Shown: positions 1-9,100, counted from the stretch's first letter. The stretch is 23,717 bases of DNA from Lewinella sp039816955 (GCA_039816955.1 JBCBWU010000114.1:1-23717), one strand, 5' to 3'. Numbers and translations: made by a program. The notes: generated from the letters alone by a model not told the origin.

Positions 1-402
1 TATTTGATCGCTTACTTGTTGATAACGGATACCAAGGGGATGGCCTTCGCCTCGCAGGATCTCTGGGAAGTTGGCTACTGCTACCTCGCTGGGGGATGCT
101 CCGGTGATGCAGAGAAGTACCTGAATCGATTGGTTGATCAGCTGCAACTTATTCGCCCTTGGTTAATGCTCCTCACCGGTGCAATCATGCTGGCGGCCGT
201 GCAATTGTGGCGAAGCAGGCATTCCTACGGCCCTAAGCTGACGTGGTTGGCCTGGACAATGCTCCTCAGCCTTCCGGTTTGGATGTTTGTCCACTTGGCA
301 GATAGCCTCATTGGGACAACTAGTATCACGGCCATTAGTTCTATCCTACTCGGGATTCCTTATCTGGTGTTATTCCTGTTTTTGCTGGAGATGGATGCTT
401 GA
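1..402 (+). CDS. 3' part of a multi-pass membrane protein (partial)
   Basis: The reading frame is open from the first base of the window to the tga at 400-402, so the gene begins upstream and only about 133 residues are visible. Three hydrophobic stretches can be seen: around residues 53-73 (PWLMLLTGAIMLAAVQLW), 79-102 (rich in W, L and V), and 108-129, which ends in LFLFLLEMDA at the C-terminus. Before them is a polar loop with two cysteines (CYLAGGCSG) that could face the periplasm. I do not recognise the family and assign no function. A TTG at position 4 could be read as a start, but the frame continues through it and there is no leader in view, so a truncated gene is the better reading. 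The next gene starts 218 bp downstream and is unrelated. Confidence 0.7.
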   Translation, partial: YLIAYLLITDTKGMAFASQDLWEVGYCYLAGGCSGDAEKYLNRLVDQLQLIRPWLMLLTGAIMLAAVQLWRSRHSYGPKLTWLAWTMLLSLPVWMFVHLADSLIGTTSITAISSILLGIPYLVLFLFLLEMDA

Positions 403-620
403 GTCGGCAGTCAATGCGATTGGATCTAGAGCTACTACCACTGCGGTAAAATAACAGGGGTCAGAAACTAAAAATAACTGCTGCTAACGATATGCGATTT
501 AGTCAGTGTGGATCAGTGGAAACGAAGAACTAAATTTAGCTGTAAAGCCTGCTTTCCCATCTAACTAATTCTTACTTTGTGTAAGCGCTGAAATTAAGAA
601 CAACACACTAAATCCTGTCG

Positions 621-3600
621 ATGAAAACCCATATAAAGCTTTGGAGCTGTTTACTGCTTTTCGGATTGCTTTGGAATGTATCTGCGGTAGTGGCACAAGA
701 AACACTCTCCGTATCAGTTTTGAATGGTACGGAAATCCGCTGCTACCCTGATAGTCTAGTACGAATAGAGATTACACCCAATACCGATTTTGCCTTCACC
801 GTGATATTTCTGGATTGGGGTGACGGTACAGATCCGGTGGAAATTCTCCCAGGGGATGATCTCATCCTGGAACATGAATATCCCATCGCGCAGTTTTTGG
901 ATGACTGTACCTACGGTGAAGGATGTCCAAGCTTTGTCAACGGTTTTTGCTTCACCATTGCCATCGAAGCACAGTACGGCGGTGCGACCCAGCCAGAGAA
1001 TATCTCAAAACGCCTGACCTTTCGTTTTCCACCCCGACCAAATTTTAGCCCGGATGAGAGCTTTATTTGTGTCGATGAGGAATTCTGTTTCCAGAATTTC
1101 ACCTGTCCGGAGAATGATGAAAGCATGGAGTTTGAATGGGCTTTTCCTGATGGGAGTACGTCAGCAGAAGAGAACCCCTGCTATACCTTTCCAGCAGCGG
1201 GTGTTTTTCCGGTAACACTAACGGCATCTAACGAATGTGGAATAATAACCACTACTCGAAATATCACGGTTAATGCTTTGCCAATTGCCGAGGCGGTACT
1301 CGATTCCGGTAGTGTAGCTTTTCAAGATGATATCTATAGTGTTTGTCTGAATGAGGGTGGCGGCATTCGCCTGAACGCAGATGGTTCTTCGAACTCAACC
1401 TCCTACAGTTGGACCTTCATACCCAGTTCTGGCATAAGTATTGAAGGAGTAGATAACGATACGGCATTTGTCCAAATTACGCAGCCAGGTACTTACCAGG
1501 TCGTGTTAGATGTGAATAGTCCTTGTGATGTGCCCGATAGTGATACGCTGCAGATCGTCGTCGAGGGTGGAGAATTGGCCCTCAATCCGCAGGATGACGG
1601 TTGCGTCTCGCTTACCTATACCCCAAGTCCACTGCTGACGGAGAACGTAGTCTACACCATCAACGGGATGGAGGTAAGCACTTTTCCCCAAGAGCTAGAG
1701 CCGGGTATTTATTTCGTTGAACTGAGCGGCGCTAACAGTATTTGCCAAAACGGCGTGCTACGCGATACCTTCCTAGTGCTGACCCAAGAGGTCGCAAATA
1801 TTCAAACACCAGATACAACGATCTGCTCGCTGGATGGCCCCTTTGTATTTGCGGCCACCCCCGAAAATGGAATGTGGATGATTGATGGCGTACCTTTTTC
1901 GGGTACCTTAAACCCATCGAGCCAGGGTGCAGGTACTTTCACGGTCACCTACGGCAACGAACCTTGTATCCCCACTGATCAAACGGAGATAACAATTGTC
2001 ACGGCCGATATCACGATGCCGCCGGACACTGAACTTTGTATTGATGATCCTCCTAACACATTCACCGCTGATCCGCCAAATGGCACCTGGTCAGGAATGG
2101 GCGTGACCTCAGCAGGAGTATTTGACCCCAGTATAGGCCCGGGAATGTACACGCTGTACTATGACGTGGACAATTCAGCCTTACCATCCTGCTCCAATCG
2201 CGATAGTTTTATTGTGACCGTTTCACAGCTGTTCGTTGACTTCCAGGTAGATGAATGTAATGATAACACCTTGTGTTTTTCGCTTACGGCAGCCAGCTCA
2301 GATTTTACGTCTATCAGTTGGGATTTTGATGGTACAGGTAGCAGTTCTCAAAGTGCACCTTGTCATACCTTTCCAAGTGCTGGTAGCTATAATGTTACGG
2401 TGACAATTACTCGTGGGAACTGCTCCGTTACCACAACGGAAACGATCACCATCGAGGCGCCACCAGTAGCCAATTTTTCATTAGACTTTAACAATGATCG
2501 CTGTTCACCTTTGGTCGTAAGTATTACCGATAATTCTACGGGTAGTAATATTCAATATCAATGGTTATTGAACGGAACCTTACTGAGCGAACAAGCCGAT
2601 CCTGCCGACCTCCTCTTGGAAGCAATTGGTGTTGCCGAAACTTATACGCTTGAACTAGTAGTCTCCAATGATTGTGCTACGGATAGCCAAATAGAAACTA
2701 TTACGGTAGAACCCTTACCGCTCTCCCGGTTTGGTGTGGACCAAAACGAGTATTGCTCCGGCGATACCATTCTGATTTCAAATGTATCCGTCGGTAATCC
2801 AGATACTTATGCATGGTATCTTAATGACGAGTTGATCTCTACCGATTCGGTAGAACCCGTAATAAGTTATATCACCGAAGTTGTGGATACGATTAACATC
2901 TGCTTGGTTACGACCAATAGTTGTGGTGCGGATACATGGTGTGTGGCTTTGGAAATTCTGCCTACAGATGTTACCGCCTTCTTCAATACGGATCCGGTCG
3001 TCGTATGTGCTGGAGATAGTGTTCGCTTTGTGAATTTTGCTACGCTGGGTGTTCCGGTCTTTTACGAATTTGGAGATGGTAATAGTACCAGTAATTCTGA
3101 TCCGGTTTACGTCTATGATGCGCCAGGAGAATATCTGGTAACCCAACAAGCATTTGGTTGTGGGTTTGATAGTTTTGAAAAACTGGTGACAGTTGTAGCA
3201 CCGCCAGTAGCCAGTTGGGTTAATCCGGCTACAGGCTGCCCGGGTGATACGCTACAATTTATCAATACGAGCCAGGGTACGATGACCTACGCCTGGGAAT
3301 TTGGGGATGGATCGCCAATTTCGGAAGAAGAATCGCCACGCCACTCCTTCGACTCACCTGGCCAATATCAGGTTTGCCTTACCGTGTCGCAGACCAGCGT
3401 AGTGGAGTGTACGGCTACGCTCTGTCAAACAGTAGAGATTTCTACTCCGCCGACAGCTGGTTTCACTTTTACCGATTCCCTTTGTTTGGGGCAAACCATC
3501 ACCTTCAACAGTGAGGCTGTCGGGAATAGCCTGCTTTGTGATTATGCCTTTGGCGATGACAACATAAGTGGCGATTGTGGACCTACGCATGTCTACGTAA

Positions 3601-5414
3601 GCGCTGGTGATTACGTGGTAACCCAAATTGTTACTGACGACTTAGGCTGCCGAGATACGATTGCTCAACCTTTATTCGTCAGAGCATTACCTGAACCCGC
3701 ATTCAGTTTCATGACAATGGACGGCTGTTTCCCAGATTCGATTAGCTTCGTTAATGAATCCATCTTGGCCGATAGCTACCTGTGGGATTTTGGCGATGGA
3801 ACAACATCGACAACTACCAGTCCTACTCACGTTTATGCCAGTCCTGGGACCTATACGGTGACCCTCACCGCTTTCATCGATGAACTTTGCTCCGCAGAAA
3901 TTAGCCGGCAAGTGACAATTGCTGCTGCTCCTACAGCTATCATTCTTCCTCCGGTTACACCTACCTGTGCCGAGCTGAACTTGCAATTTGAGAATGGAAG
4001 TACAGGGCCTTACGTTACCCAGGAATGGGATTTTGGAGACGGATTTGTGTCCTTCGAAGAAAACCCCAGTCATGCCTTTGCTGAACCTGGCACTTACACG
4101 GTCAGCCTGCAAGTAGCCACCTTGGATGATCAGTGCGTAGATACTACTAGCATAAGCATCACCATTTTTGCAGCTATTTCGGGGAGCGCTGCTGTCATGG
4201 ATGTCACCTGCAATGGTGGCAGTGATGGAGCCATTGATATCACTACAGCGGGAGGAACTCAGCCCTTTAATTACAATTGGTCTAACGGTGCTGAAACGGA
4301 GGATCAGAGCAATTTAGGTACTGGTACTTATGAGCTGGTAATTACCGATGAGAATGCTTGCCGTTGGGATACGACTATTCTCCTGAGTTCTCCACCACCC
4401 ATTGAGGGGGAAGTAGCAATCAGTGGGACTACCTGTTTTGGCGGTAGCGATGGTCAGCTACTCCTCAACAGTATCACTGGTGGTCAAGCCCCATACAACT
4501 GGACATGGAGTGGGGGAGGAGTGGATAGTCTGCTGGGACCTTTAGCCGCTGGTGAATACGAGTTGGTGATAATAGATGCATTAGGTTGCGAAGCCATGCT
4601 CAACTATACGGTGCCGCAGCCTGAGGAAGTGTTTGTAATTGACAGCCTAAGTAATATCAGCTGTTTTGGCGAAAATGATGGCGTGATTGAAATCAAAGAG
4701 AGTGGTGGAGGAACGGCTCCTTACGAAGTCTTCCTACGCGGACCTAACTACGAGGAGGGTGGGGTATCCGTAAGCCGTTTTGATAGCTTAGGGCCAGGCG
4801 TTTACGAATTGGAAGTAAGTGATGCCCGAGGGTGTACCGTTTGGTACGATCGGGAGATTATTGAACCTGCACCAACAGCCCTAAATATTGAACAAGATTC
4901 TTTGCAATTAACATTGGGAGAATCCGTAACCCTTCGCACCTTTTTTAATGCTAATGAGCCCGTCTTTACTTGGTCTATTACGAATGACCTCAGCTGTACG
5001 GACTGTCCTGAACCCACCATTTTACCAACGGATGATCGAGTCTACATTCTCACAATGGTTGATCAAAATGGTTGTGTGGACATGGATACCGTTGTGATTG
5101 AATTAATGATCAATCGTGATATTTATATTCCCAATGCTTTCACTCCTAATGGAGATGGTCGAAACGATATTTTCCTTCTTAGGACCGAATACCCACTGGC
5201 AGTAAAATCTATTTTGTCTTTTGAAATTTACGATCGCTGGGGTGGTGTATTGTTTGAGCGACAGGGAATTCAACCCAATGAACGAATGGATGGTTGGGAC
5301 GGAACGACCCGCGGGCAAAAGCTAGGAGCGGGCGTGTATGTGTACAAGGCACAAGTTGAGTACTTCGATGGGCTAGTTGATATATTTTCAGGGGAAGTAT
5401 TTCTCATCCGTTAG
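621..5414 (+). CDS. Giant PKD/SprB-repeat surface protein with type B T9SS sorting domain
   Basis: This 1597-residue protein starts with a clear signal peptide (about residues 1-26, ending SAVVAQ). The body is a string of Ig-like PKD domains, recognisable by repeats of W-[DE]-F-G-D-G followed by a Y/F-x-x-[AS]-G-x-Y-x-V-T pattern, at roughly residues 60, 170-215, 565-600, 815-850, 890-925, 975-1010, 1055-1090 and 1135-1170. Three SprB-type repeats follow (about 1190-1425), each starting with C-[NF]-G-G-S-D-G or a variant. Residues 1499-1597 match the gliding-motility-associated C-terminal domain (YIPNAFTPNGDGRND, then YDRWG and GVYVYK), which directs type B export by T9SS. By family knowledge it is exported to the cell surface as an adhesin-like protein; no catalytic domain is visible. 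Many cysteines suggest disulfides. The PorP/SprF gene 37 bp downstream is its likely partner. Role in adhesion or gliding is inference. Confidence 0.9.
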   Translation: MKTHIKLWSCLLLFGLLWNVSAVVAQETLSVSVLNGTEIRCYPDSLVRIEITPNTDFAFTVIFLDWGDGTDPVEILPGDDLILEHEYPIAQFLDDCTYGEGCPSFVNGFCFTIAIEAQYGGATQPENISKRLTFRFPPRPNFSPDESFICVDEEFCFQNFTCPENDESMEFEWAFPDGSTSAEENPCYTFPAAGVFPVTLTASNECGIITTTRNITVNALPIAEAVLDSGSVAFQDDIYSVCLNEGGGIRLNADGSSNSTSYSWTFIPSSGISIEGVDNDTAFVQITQPGTYQVVLDVNSPCDVPDSDTLQIVVEGGELALNPQDDGCVSLTYTPSPLLTENVVYTINGMEVSTFPQELEPGIYFVELSGANSICQNGVLRDTFLVLTQEVANIQTPDTTICSLDGPFVFAATPENGMWMIDGVPFSGTLNPSSQGAGTFTVTYGNEPCIPTDQTEITIVTADITMPPDTELCIDDPPNTFTADPPNGTWSGMGVTSAGVFDPSIGPGMYTLYYDVDNSALPSCSNRDSFIVTVSQLFVDFQVDECNDNTLCFSLTAASSDFTSISWDFDGTGSSSQSAPCHTFPSAGSYNVTVTITRGNCSVTTTETITIEAPPVANFSLDFNNDRCSPLVVSITDNSTGSNIQYQWLLNGTLLSEQADPADLLLEAIGVAETYTLELVVSNDCATDSQIETITVEPLPLSRFGVDQNEYCSGDTILISNVSVGNPDTYAWYLNDELISTDSVEPVISYITEVVDTINICLVTTNSCGADTWCVALEILPTDVTAFFNTDPVVVCAGDSVRFVNFATLGVPVFYEFGDGNSTSNSDPVYVYDAPGEYLVTQQAFGCGFDSFEKLVTVVAPPVASWVNPATGCPGDTLQFINTSQGTMTYAWEFGDGSPISEEESPRHSFDSPGQYQVCLTVSQTSVVECTATLCQTVEISTPPTAGFTFTDSLCLGQTITFNSEAVGNSLLCDYAFGDDNISGDCGPTHVYVSAGDYVVTQIVTDDLGCRDTIAQPLFVRALPEPAFSFMTMDGCFPDSISFVNESILADSYLWDFGDGTTSTTTSPTHVYASPGTYTVTLTAFIDELCSAEISRQVTIAAAPTAIILPPVTPTCAELNLQFENGSTGPYVTQEWDFGDGFVSFEENPSHAFAEPGTYTVSLQVATLDDQCVDTTSISITIFAAISGSAAVMDVTCNGGSDGAIDITTAGGTQPFNYNWSNGAETEDQSNLGTGTYELVITDENACRWDTTILLSSPPPIEGEVAISGTTCFGGSDGQLLLNSITGGQAPYNWTWSGGGVDSLLGPLAAGEYELVIIDALGCEAMLNYTVPQPEEVFVIDSLSNISCFGENDGVIEIKESGGGTAPYEVFLRGPNYEEGGVSVSRFDSLGPGVYELEVSDARGCTVWYDREIIEPAPTALNIEQDSLQLTLGESVTLRTFFNANEPVFTWSITNDLSCTDCPEPTILPTDDRVYILTMVDQNGCVDMDTVVIELMINRDIYIPNAFTPNGDGRNDIFLLRTEYPLAVKSILSFEIYDRWGGVLFERQGIQPNERMDGWDGTTRGQKLGAGVYVYKAQVEYFDGLVDIFSGEVFLIR

Positions 5415-5451
5415 TCGTACCCTATTTCCTAACATTCAGATCATAAAACCT

Positions 5452-6489
5452 ATGTTCAGATATAATTTTCTCACAGTATTATTGCTCTTACTGTCCCGTA
5501 TCGTCGTGGCACAAGATCCGCACTTTTCTTTCTTCAGCAGTAATGCCTTAGCTGTCAATCCTGGACTAGTGGGTCAGGTGAATACCTACAGTAGTCGTAT
5601 ACAGCTAAGTTATCGACATCAATGGTCAACTGTATTGGACAATGGTGCTTTCAAGACGGCCTTTGGCTCGTTTGAACACCGAATTTGTCTGCCTTTAAGG
5701 AATACCTTTCTCGGACTTGGAGCCTCTTTCATCGGTGATGAACGCGGTGACTTTCCCTTGAAACGTGCGGATGCTTTCGGAGCTGCCTCATTAATAGTCC
5801 TGCTATCTGATAATAGCCAGTCGTCTGCCTATTTGTCGGCGGGAATTGAGGGGGGATGGGTTTTTCATAAGCTAGGACCAGGTAAGCTCACTTTTGATGA
5901 ACAGTTTGATGATCCTGACCTACCACCTGAAGTGGAGGCGCTGAGCAGTAGTAGTGAAGCGGATATGGGGATCGGTGCGGTCTTCACTTTTGCAAAGAAG
6001 CCTAGGGCAACAGGTGTGAGTGCACAAGTGGGTATGTCTATTAAACATCTTACCAAACCACCACTCTCATTTTACCAGTTACCGGATGAAATTACGCCAC
6101 GGTTGGAACATCATTACGTTTACCACGGAGCGGCACTTTTTAAGTTCTCTAAAAAGATCGCCATACCTGCACAGCTTGTTTATCGCGTTCAGCGTCCACA
6201 TCGGCAGGTACTCACAAGTCTTGGTCTGGAGTACACTCCACAAAAGGATTGGCGGCTACAGTTTGCTACCGGACTGCGTTTGGCACGTGGTATAGATGGC
6301 TTTCGGAGCGATGCGCTTGTTCCGCGCTTCAGTGTGTTAAACGAGCGTACGCAATTCACTGCCAGCTACGATATCAATATCTCTGGTTTACAAAATGCTT
6401 CTTCCGCTCAGGGGGGGCTTGAATTACAGTTGACAATTCTATTTAACGATGATAATGACGATTGTAAAATAGTCTTCTGTCATTTTTAG
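5452..6489 (+). CDS. PorP/SprF family T9SS outer-membrane protein
   Basis: A 345-residue protein. I place the start at the ATG at 5452 because it opens a proper signal peptide (MFRYNFLTVLLLLLSRIVVAQ); the frame is open back to 5377, but that extension overlaps the upstream gene and would bury the signal. The mature protein opens with DPHFSFFSSNALAVNPGLVG, the typical PorP/SprF beginning (x-P-x-[FY]-[ST]-x-[FY]...N-P-[GA]), followed by alternating amphipathic strands expected of an outer-membrane beta-barrel (GAKTAFGSFEH-like segments, LGLEYTPQKDWRLQFATG). In Flavobacterium johnsoniae, SprF is encoded next to SprB and is needed for its secretion; related proteins serve other type B substrates. 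The position directly after a type B adhesin suggests co-transcription and the same pairing here. It is not the general T9SS core PorP itself as far as can be told. Confidence 0.88.
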   Translation: MFRYNFLTVLLLLLSRIVVAQDPHFSFFSSNALAVNPGLVGQVNTYSSRIQLSYRHQWSTVLDNGAFKTAFGSFEHRICLPLRNTFLGLGASFIGDERGDFPLKRADAFGAASLIVLLSDNSQSSAYLSAGIEGGWVFHKLGPGKLTFDEQFDDPDLPPEVEALSSSSEADMGIGAVFTFAKKPRATGVSAQVGMSIKHLTKPPLSFYQLPDEITPRLEHHYVYHGAALFKFSKKIAIPAQLVYRVQRPHRQVLTSLGLEYTPQKDWRLQFATGLRLARGIDGFRSDALVPRFSVLNERTQFTASYDINISGLQNASSAQGGLELQLTILFNDDNDDCKIVFCHF

Positions 6490-6495
6490 ATTTCT

Positions 6496-6517
6496 GCAAG
6501 AGCCTCATGCTTTTTGC
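6496..6517 (+). terminator. Weak hairpin after the PorP/SprF gene
   Basis: GCAAGAGC (6496-6503) pairs with GCTTTTTGC (6509-6517) around a CTCAT loop, with one bulged T and one G-T pair. It lies 6 bp after the stop codon, but no good T-run follows (only TAAGACCTTTC), so this is a weak candidate. Confidence 0.25.
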
Positions 6518-6634
6518 TAAGACCTTTCTCTAAGGAATAGGTTCATTATGAGAAGCGGATTGTGTGGCTTCTTTTTGCTGCATTAACAGATGGTAAATCA
6601 GGCAAGTGAGAGCTTGTGATGAAAAAGTACCTCT

Positions 6635-6648
6635 CATTACATGTAATG
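6635..6648. promoter_or_regulatory. 14-bp palindrome, possible operator
   Basis: CATTACATGTAATG is its own reverse complement and lies about 145 bp upstream of the VOC gene start. A perfect palindrome of this size in a short intergenic region fits a site for a dimeric regulator, but no regulator is encoded in the window and the role is inferred. Confidence 0.3.
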
Positions 6649-6791
6649 GGACTGTGTGCCCAAGAAGCTTTACATCACGAAAATAGATGCTAGATTTCTG
6701 TTTCTATTATGACTGGGCAGACTCACTCGCCTCTGTTCTCAGAGCTTGCTGATTTTCGTTATTTTAACGGCAAGTTTTCAACAAGCTTTAC

Positions 6792-7418
6792 ATGAGCAGG
6801 AAGATCGACCATATTGTTTACGCGGTGACAGATTTGGATGCCGCCTGTGCGGAATTGGAAAAGCACCTGGGCGTGGCGCCCGTTCCTGGTGGTGTGCACG
6901 AGCACGAAGGCACCTATAATGCCCTGCTCAACCTGGGGGACGGTGCTTACCTGGAGGTGATTGCTAAGCTGAAAGACCGTGAACGACCAGCAGGCGGAAC
7001 CTGGATGGGGATGGATTGGGTAACCTACCCACAGCTCAACCGTTGGTGCCTGAAGAGTGAGCAATTAGATGTTGATCAGCAGATTGTTCAAGCCTATCAT
7101 CCCGAACACGGTAAGATCATTGAAGGTAGCCGCAAAACTCCTGACGGGGAGCTGCTGCGTTGGCGCATGCTCAAGCCGCTACCGTATCCAAGCGTAGAAC
7201 TGATGCCCTTTGCAGTAGATTGGTCTGCTTCTGCCTTCCATCCTACCGATCGCCTGCCAGAGCAAGTTCGCTACTACGGCTTTGAGCTTTGGCACCCTGC
7301 TCCGCAGAGCATGAAGATGGCGATTCACGGCCTGGGCCTGAATATGAAAGTCTACAAAGGCGCCGCACCGAAAATTCGGTTGACCATAGAAGGCCCGAAA
7401 GGAAAAATTAAGCTTTAA
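6792..7418 (+). CDS. VOC superfamily (glyoxalase-like domain) protein
   Basis: A 208-residue, probably cytoplasmic protein with no signal peptide. The N-terminus, K-I-D-H-I-V-Y-A-V-x-D-L-D-A-A-x-x-x-L-E-K-x-L-G, is the first beta-alpha unit of a vicinal oxygen chelate fold, and the second strand LGDGAYLEVIA completes the module. His7 and Glu55 sit where VOC proteins usually place metal ligands; His36/His38 lie in the loop G-G-V-H-E-H. The overall form resembles the Glyoxalase_3 (glyoxalase-like domain) family, which has about this length and whose substrates are mostly unknown. The second half (from about residue 110) is more divergent, with a WRMLKPLPYPSVELMPF segment typical of this subgroup. 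Not a classical lactoylglutathione lyase, so I assign no substrate. It stands alone on the plus strand, converging on the M24-like gene across an inverted repeat. Confidence 0.85.
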   Translation: MSRKIDHIVYAVTDLDAACAELEKHLGVAPVPGGVHEHEGTYNALLNLGDGAYLEVIAKLKDRERPAGGTWMGMDWVTYPQLNRWCLKSEQLDVDQQIVQAYHPEHGKIIEGSRKTPDGELLRWRMLKPLPYPSVELMPFAVDWSASAFHPTDRLPEQVRYYGFELWHPAPQSMKMAIHGLGLNMKVYKGAAPKIRLTIEGPKGKIKL

Positions 7419-7440
7419 TCTAATTCAAGGTGGGAAATCG

Positions 7441-7479
7441 GAAGTGGGAGATCGGAATAATTGTAACATCTCCCACTTC
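7441..7479. terminator. Perfect 12-bp inverted repeat between convergent genes
   Basis: GAAGTGGGAGAT (7441-7452) is exactly repeated in reverse complement at 7468-7479, with a 15-base A/T-rich loop. It sits in the 83-bp gap between the stop codons of the convergent VOC and M24-like genes, so it could act as a two-way terminator, though there are no strong T-runs. The arms belong to a wider purine-rich tandem pattern (GGAAGTGGGA) that extends from about 7430 to 7495, which suggests an interspersed repeat. Confidence 0.6.
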
Positions 7480-7501
7480 CCACTTCCTATCTCCGAGTTC
7501 G

Positions 7502-9100
7502 TTAACGAACTGCTTTAAAACGGTTCCGTTGCCCCGTGGTGGGTGTATCCTTGAGATTAAAAGCACCAGCAATTTCGTTACCGATCATCCAACCCTTAAA
7601 CTCCAGGTGTTGTGGTCCTTGGAGGGTACCAATGGTAAGTTCAAAGGCGACAGAACCATCGTCGAAGGTGAAGGGAATGGCGTTACCATCCACAAAGGCA
7701 CCCTCTTCGGAGACCTTCATCTCTTTTTCTTGCGCTCCAGAGAGATTCATGAAGAAACTGATCTTCCAGTTACCATCTGCGCTGTCGGTAGGTTCTTTTT
7801 CGAGTTCAGGTACCTTGAGAATCTCATCGAACTCGGTCTTGATCACCATACCCAGCTCGGTCTGGTGCAGTACAATGGGCTCTTCTTTGGTGCAGATCAG
7901 CGTATTGCCCCAGGCATAGCCCGACCAGTTCTCAATCGGAGGTAGCGCATCCGAACCGTTCCAGCCCTGCGTCTGACTGGTCCAGGGCATGAGCGTATAG
8001 CTTACACCAGGTTGCAGTGCCACATCGCTTTGGTGGCTGGTTTGATCCAGATCTGTAGGTTGGACCGACTGTATACAGCCCCAGGCGCCGTCCGACATCC
8101 GCTTGGCCAAGTCACTTCCAGTCTCATCTAATTCACTGTGTACCTTCACTCCGGGGCGGAATTTGGCGTACAGGGTCTCGTAGATGATTTTATTGATTTT
8201 TTCGTATTCCTGAAAAGCCTGGTTAGGCTCGGTGCCTAAAGAGACTGGCTTAGATATTTGCGTGTAGTAACCCTTGTATTCGGAGGTGAGCTCATTGGTG
8301 ACAATATCCCCAGTCCGATAGCGGTAGGGTGAACCCCTAAAACTGCGCTCCATCTGATCGGGGAATGTCCCACCACCAATCGTATTGAATCCCTGGGTAC
8401 TGGTAGCGCCAGCAGCAATCATGGCATTATCTACCACGCGGAGGCACTCATTAATCGAAACCCCCGGACGCACGTACTCAATGAGTGCTGTCATCCCCAC
8501 ATCGGCAATAAAAGCAGAGCGTCGTAGAAAGGTCATCTCTTCTTCCGACTTTACCTGCCGCACATCATTGACCAAGTCAAAGGCATCAACTAATTCCGTT
8601 TCTGGAAAGGCCTTGTGTAAAGCCATGTACACCTCTGCCGGACAGATGTCCATGCTAGAGATACCCAAACGGCTGTTATTCAAGCCAGCGGTCTTCAAGT
8701 AATTAATGATAGATTTAGCGTGGTCTGGCACGTTTAGCGTCCCCTTTTTAGGAGGAGAAGCGATCGGCTCAATAGGAATACGCGGGTACGTACTAAGGAA
8801 AGAGAAAAGCTGTGGACCATTGGTGGTAACCAGCGCTTCTCGGCCTTTCAGTGGAATGATGGCGTAATTCACCCCCAGACCTGCTTTTACATTGGGCCCG
8901 GTGAAATACCGTAAGCTACTATTGCGAGAAGAGAAGAATTCGCTGCTACCGCAAACGAGCAGTGCATCAATCTTTTTCTTCTTCATAGCCTCCCGTACAC
9001 GCTTGTAACGGCGGAGGTATTCATCTGTACTAAAATTCAGATCACCAGCAATATCAGCTGGCATTTCACCGATCATTTGCGCTACTTTCGCAGAAATCAT
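7502..9100 (-). CDS. M24/creatinase-fold protein lacking metal ligands, with C-terminal beta domain
   Basis: A 532-residue protein without a signal peptide. Residues about 25-170 form a creatinase-type N-terminal domain (YLRRYKRVREAMKKKKIDAL, then SSLRYFTGPN). Residues about 185-435 follow the pita-bread M24 domain found in Xaa-Pro peptidases and creatinase. The metal positions are altered: where metallopeptidases have D-x-G-x-x-x-x-G-Y-x-x-D there is NELTSEYKGYYTQ, giving Glu270 and Gln281; no G-H-G motif is present; the F-T-x-E-P glutamate is Met371; and the last E-D-T is G-N-T. There is no histidine between about residues 170 and 320. Residues about 437-532 form an added beta-rich domain (GNWKISFFMN... 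to KGWMIGNEIAG), like small lipocalin-like tails on Bacteroidota hydrolases. A metal-independent lyase/amidinohydrolase-like activity or a non-catalytic role are both possible; peptidase activity is unlikely. Confidence 0.8.
   Translation of the reverse strand: MISAKVAQMIGEMPADIAGDLNFSTDEYLRRYKRVREAMKKKKIDALLVCGSSEFFSSRNSSLRYFTGPNVKAGLGVNYAIIPLKGREALVTTNGPQLFSFLSTYPRIPIEPIASPPKKGTLNVPDHAKSIINYLKTAGLNNSRLGISSMDICPAEVYMALHKAFPETELVDAFDLVNDVRQVKSEEEMTFLRRSAFIADVGMTALIEYVRPGVSINECLRVVDNAMIAAGATSTQGFNTIGGGTFPDQMERSFRGSPYRYRTGDIVTNELTSEYKGYYTQISKPVSLGTEPNQAFQEYEKINKIIYETLYAKFRPGVKVHSELDETGSDLAKRMSDGAWGCIQSVQPTDLDQTSHQSDVALQPGVSYTLMPWTSQTQGWNGSDALPPIENWSGYAWGNTLICTKEEPIVLHQTELGMVIKTEFDEILKVPELEKEPTDSADGNWKISFFMNLSGAQEKEMKVSEEGAFVDGNAIPFTFDDGSVAFELTIGTLQGPQHLEFKGWMIGNEIAGAFNLKDTPTTGQRNRFKAVR

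Larger units (their letters stand above)
6490..6791. other. Intergenic region with palindrome and direct repeats
   Basis: This 302-bp gap holds no convincing gene. Just after the PorP/SprF stop, 6496-6517 can fold into a small hairpin (GCAAGAGC with GCTTTTTGC, one bulge and one G-T pair) that may end transcription. A perfect 14-bp palindrome, CATTACATGTAATG, lies at 6635-6648. The 11-mer AAGCTTTACAT occurs at 6665-6675 and again at 6783-6793, where its last bases overlap the VOC gene start codon. I see no exact Bacteroidota promoter match. Confidence 0.5.

Noticed and set aside
3687..4112. Minus-strand 141-codon frame inside the large adhesin gene
   Set aside because: Shadow frame: low-complexity composition and fully antisense to a strongly supported repeat protein.
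5377..5451. N-terminal extension of the PorP/SprF protein
   Set aside because: It overlaps the upstream gene and hides the signal peptide that begins at 5452.
7430..7945. Plus-strand 171-codon frame overlapping the end of the M24-like gene
   Set aside because: It is antisense to a well-supported gene and begins inside the inverted repeat.
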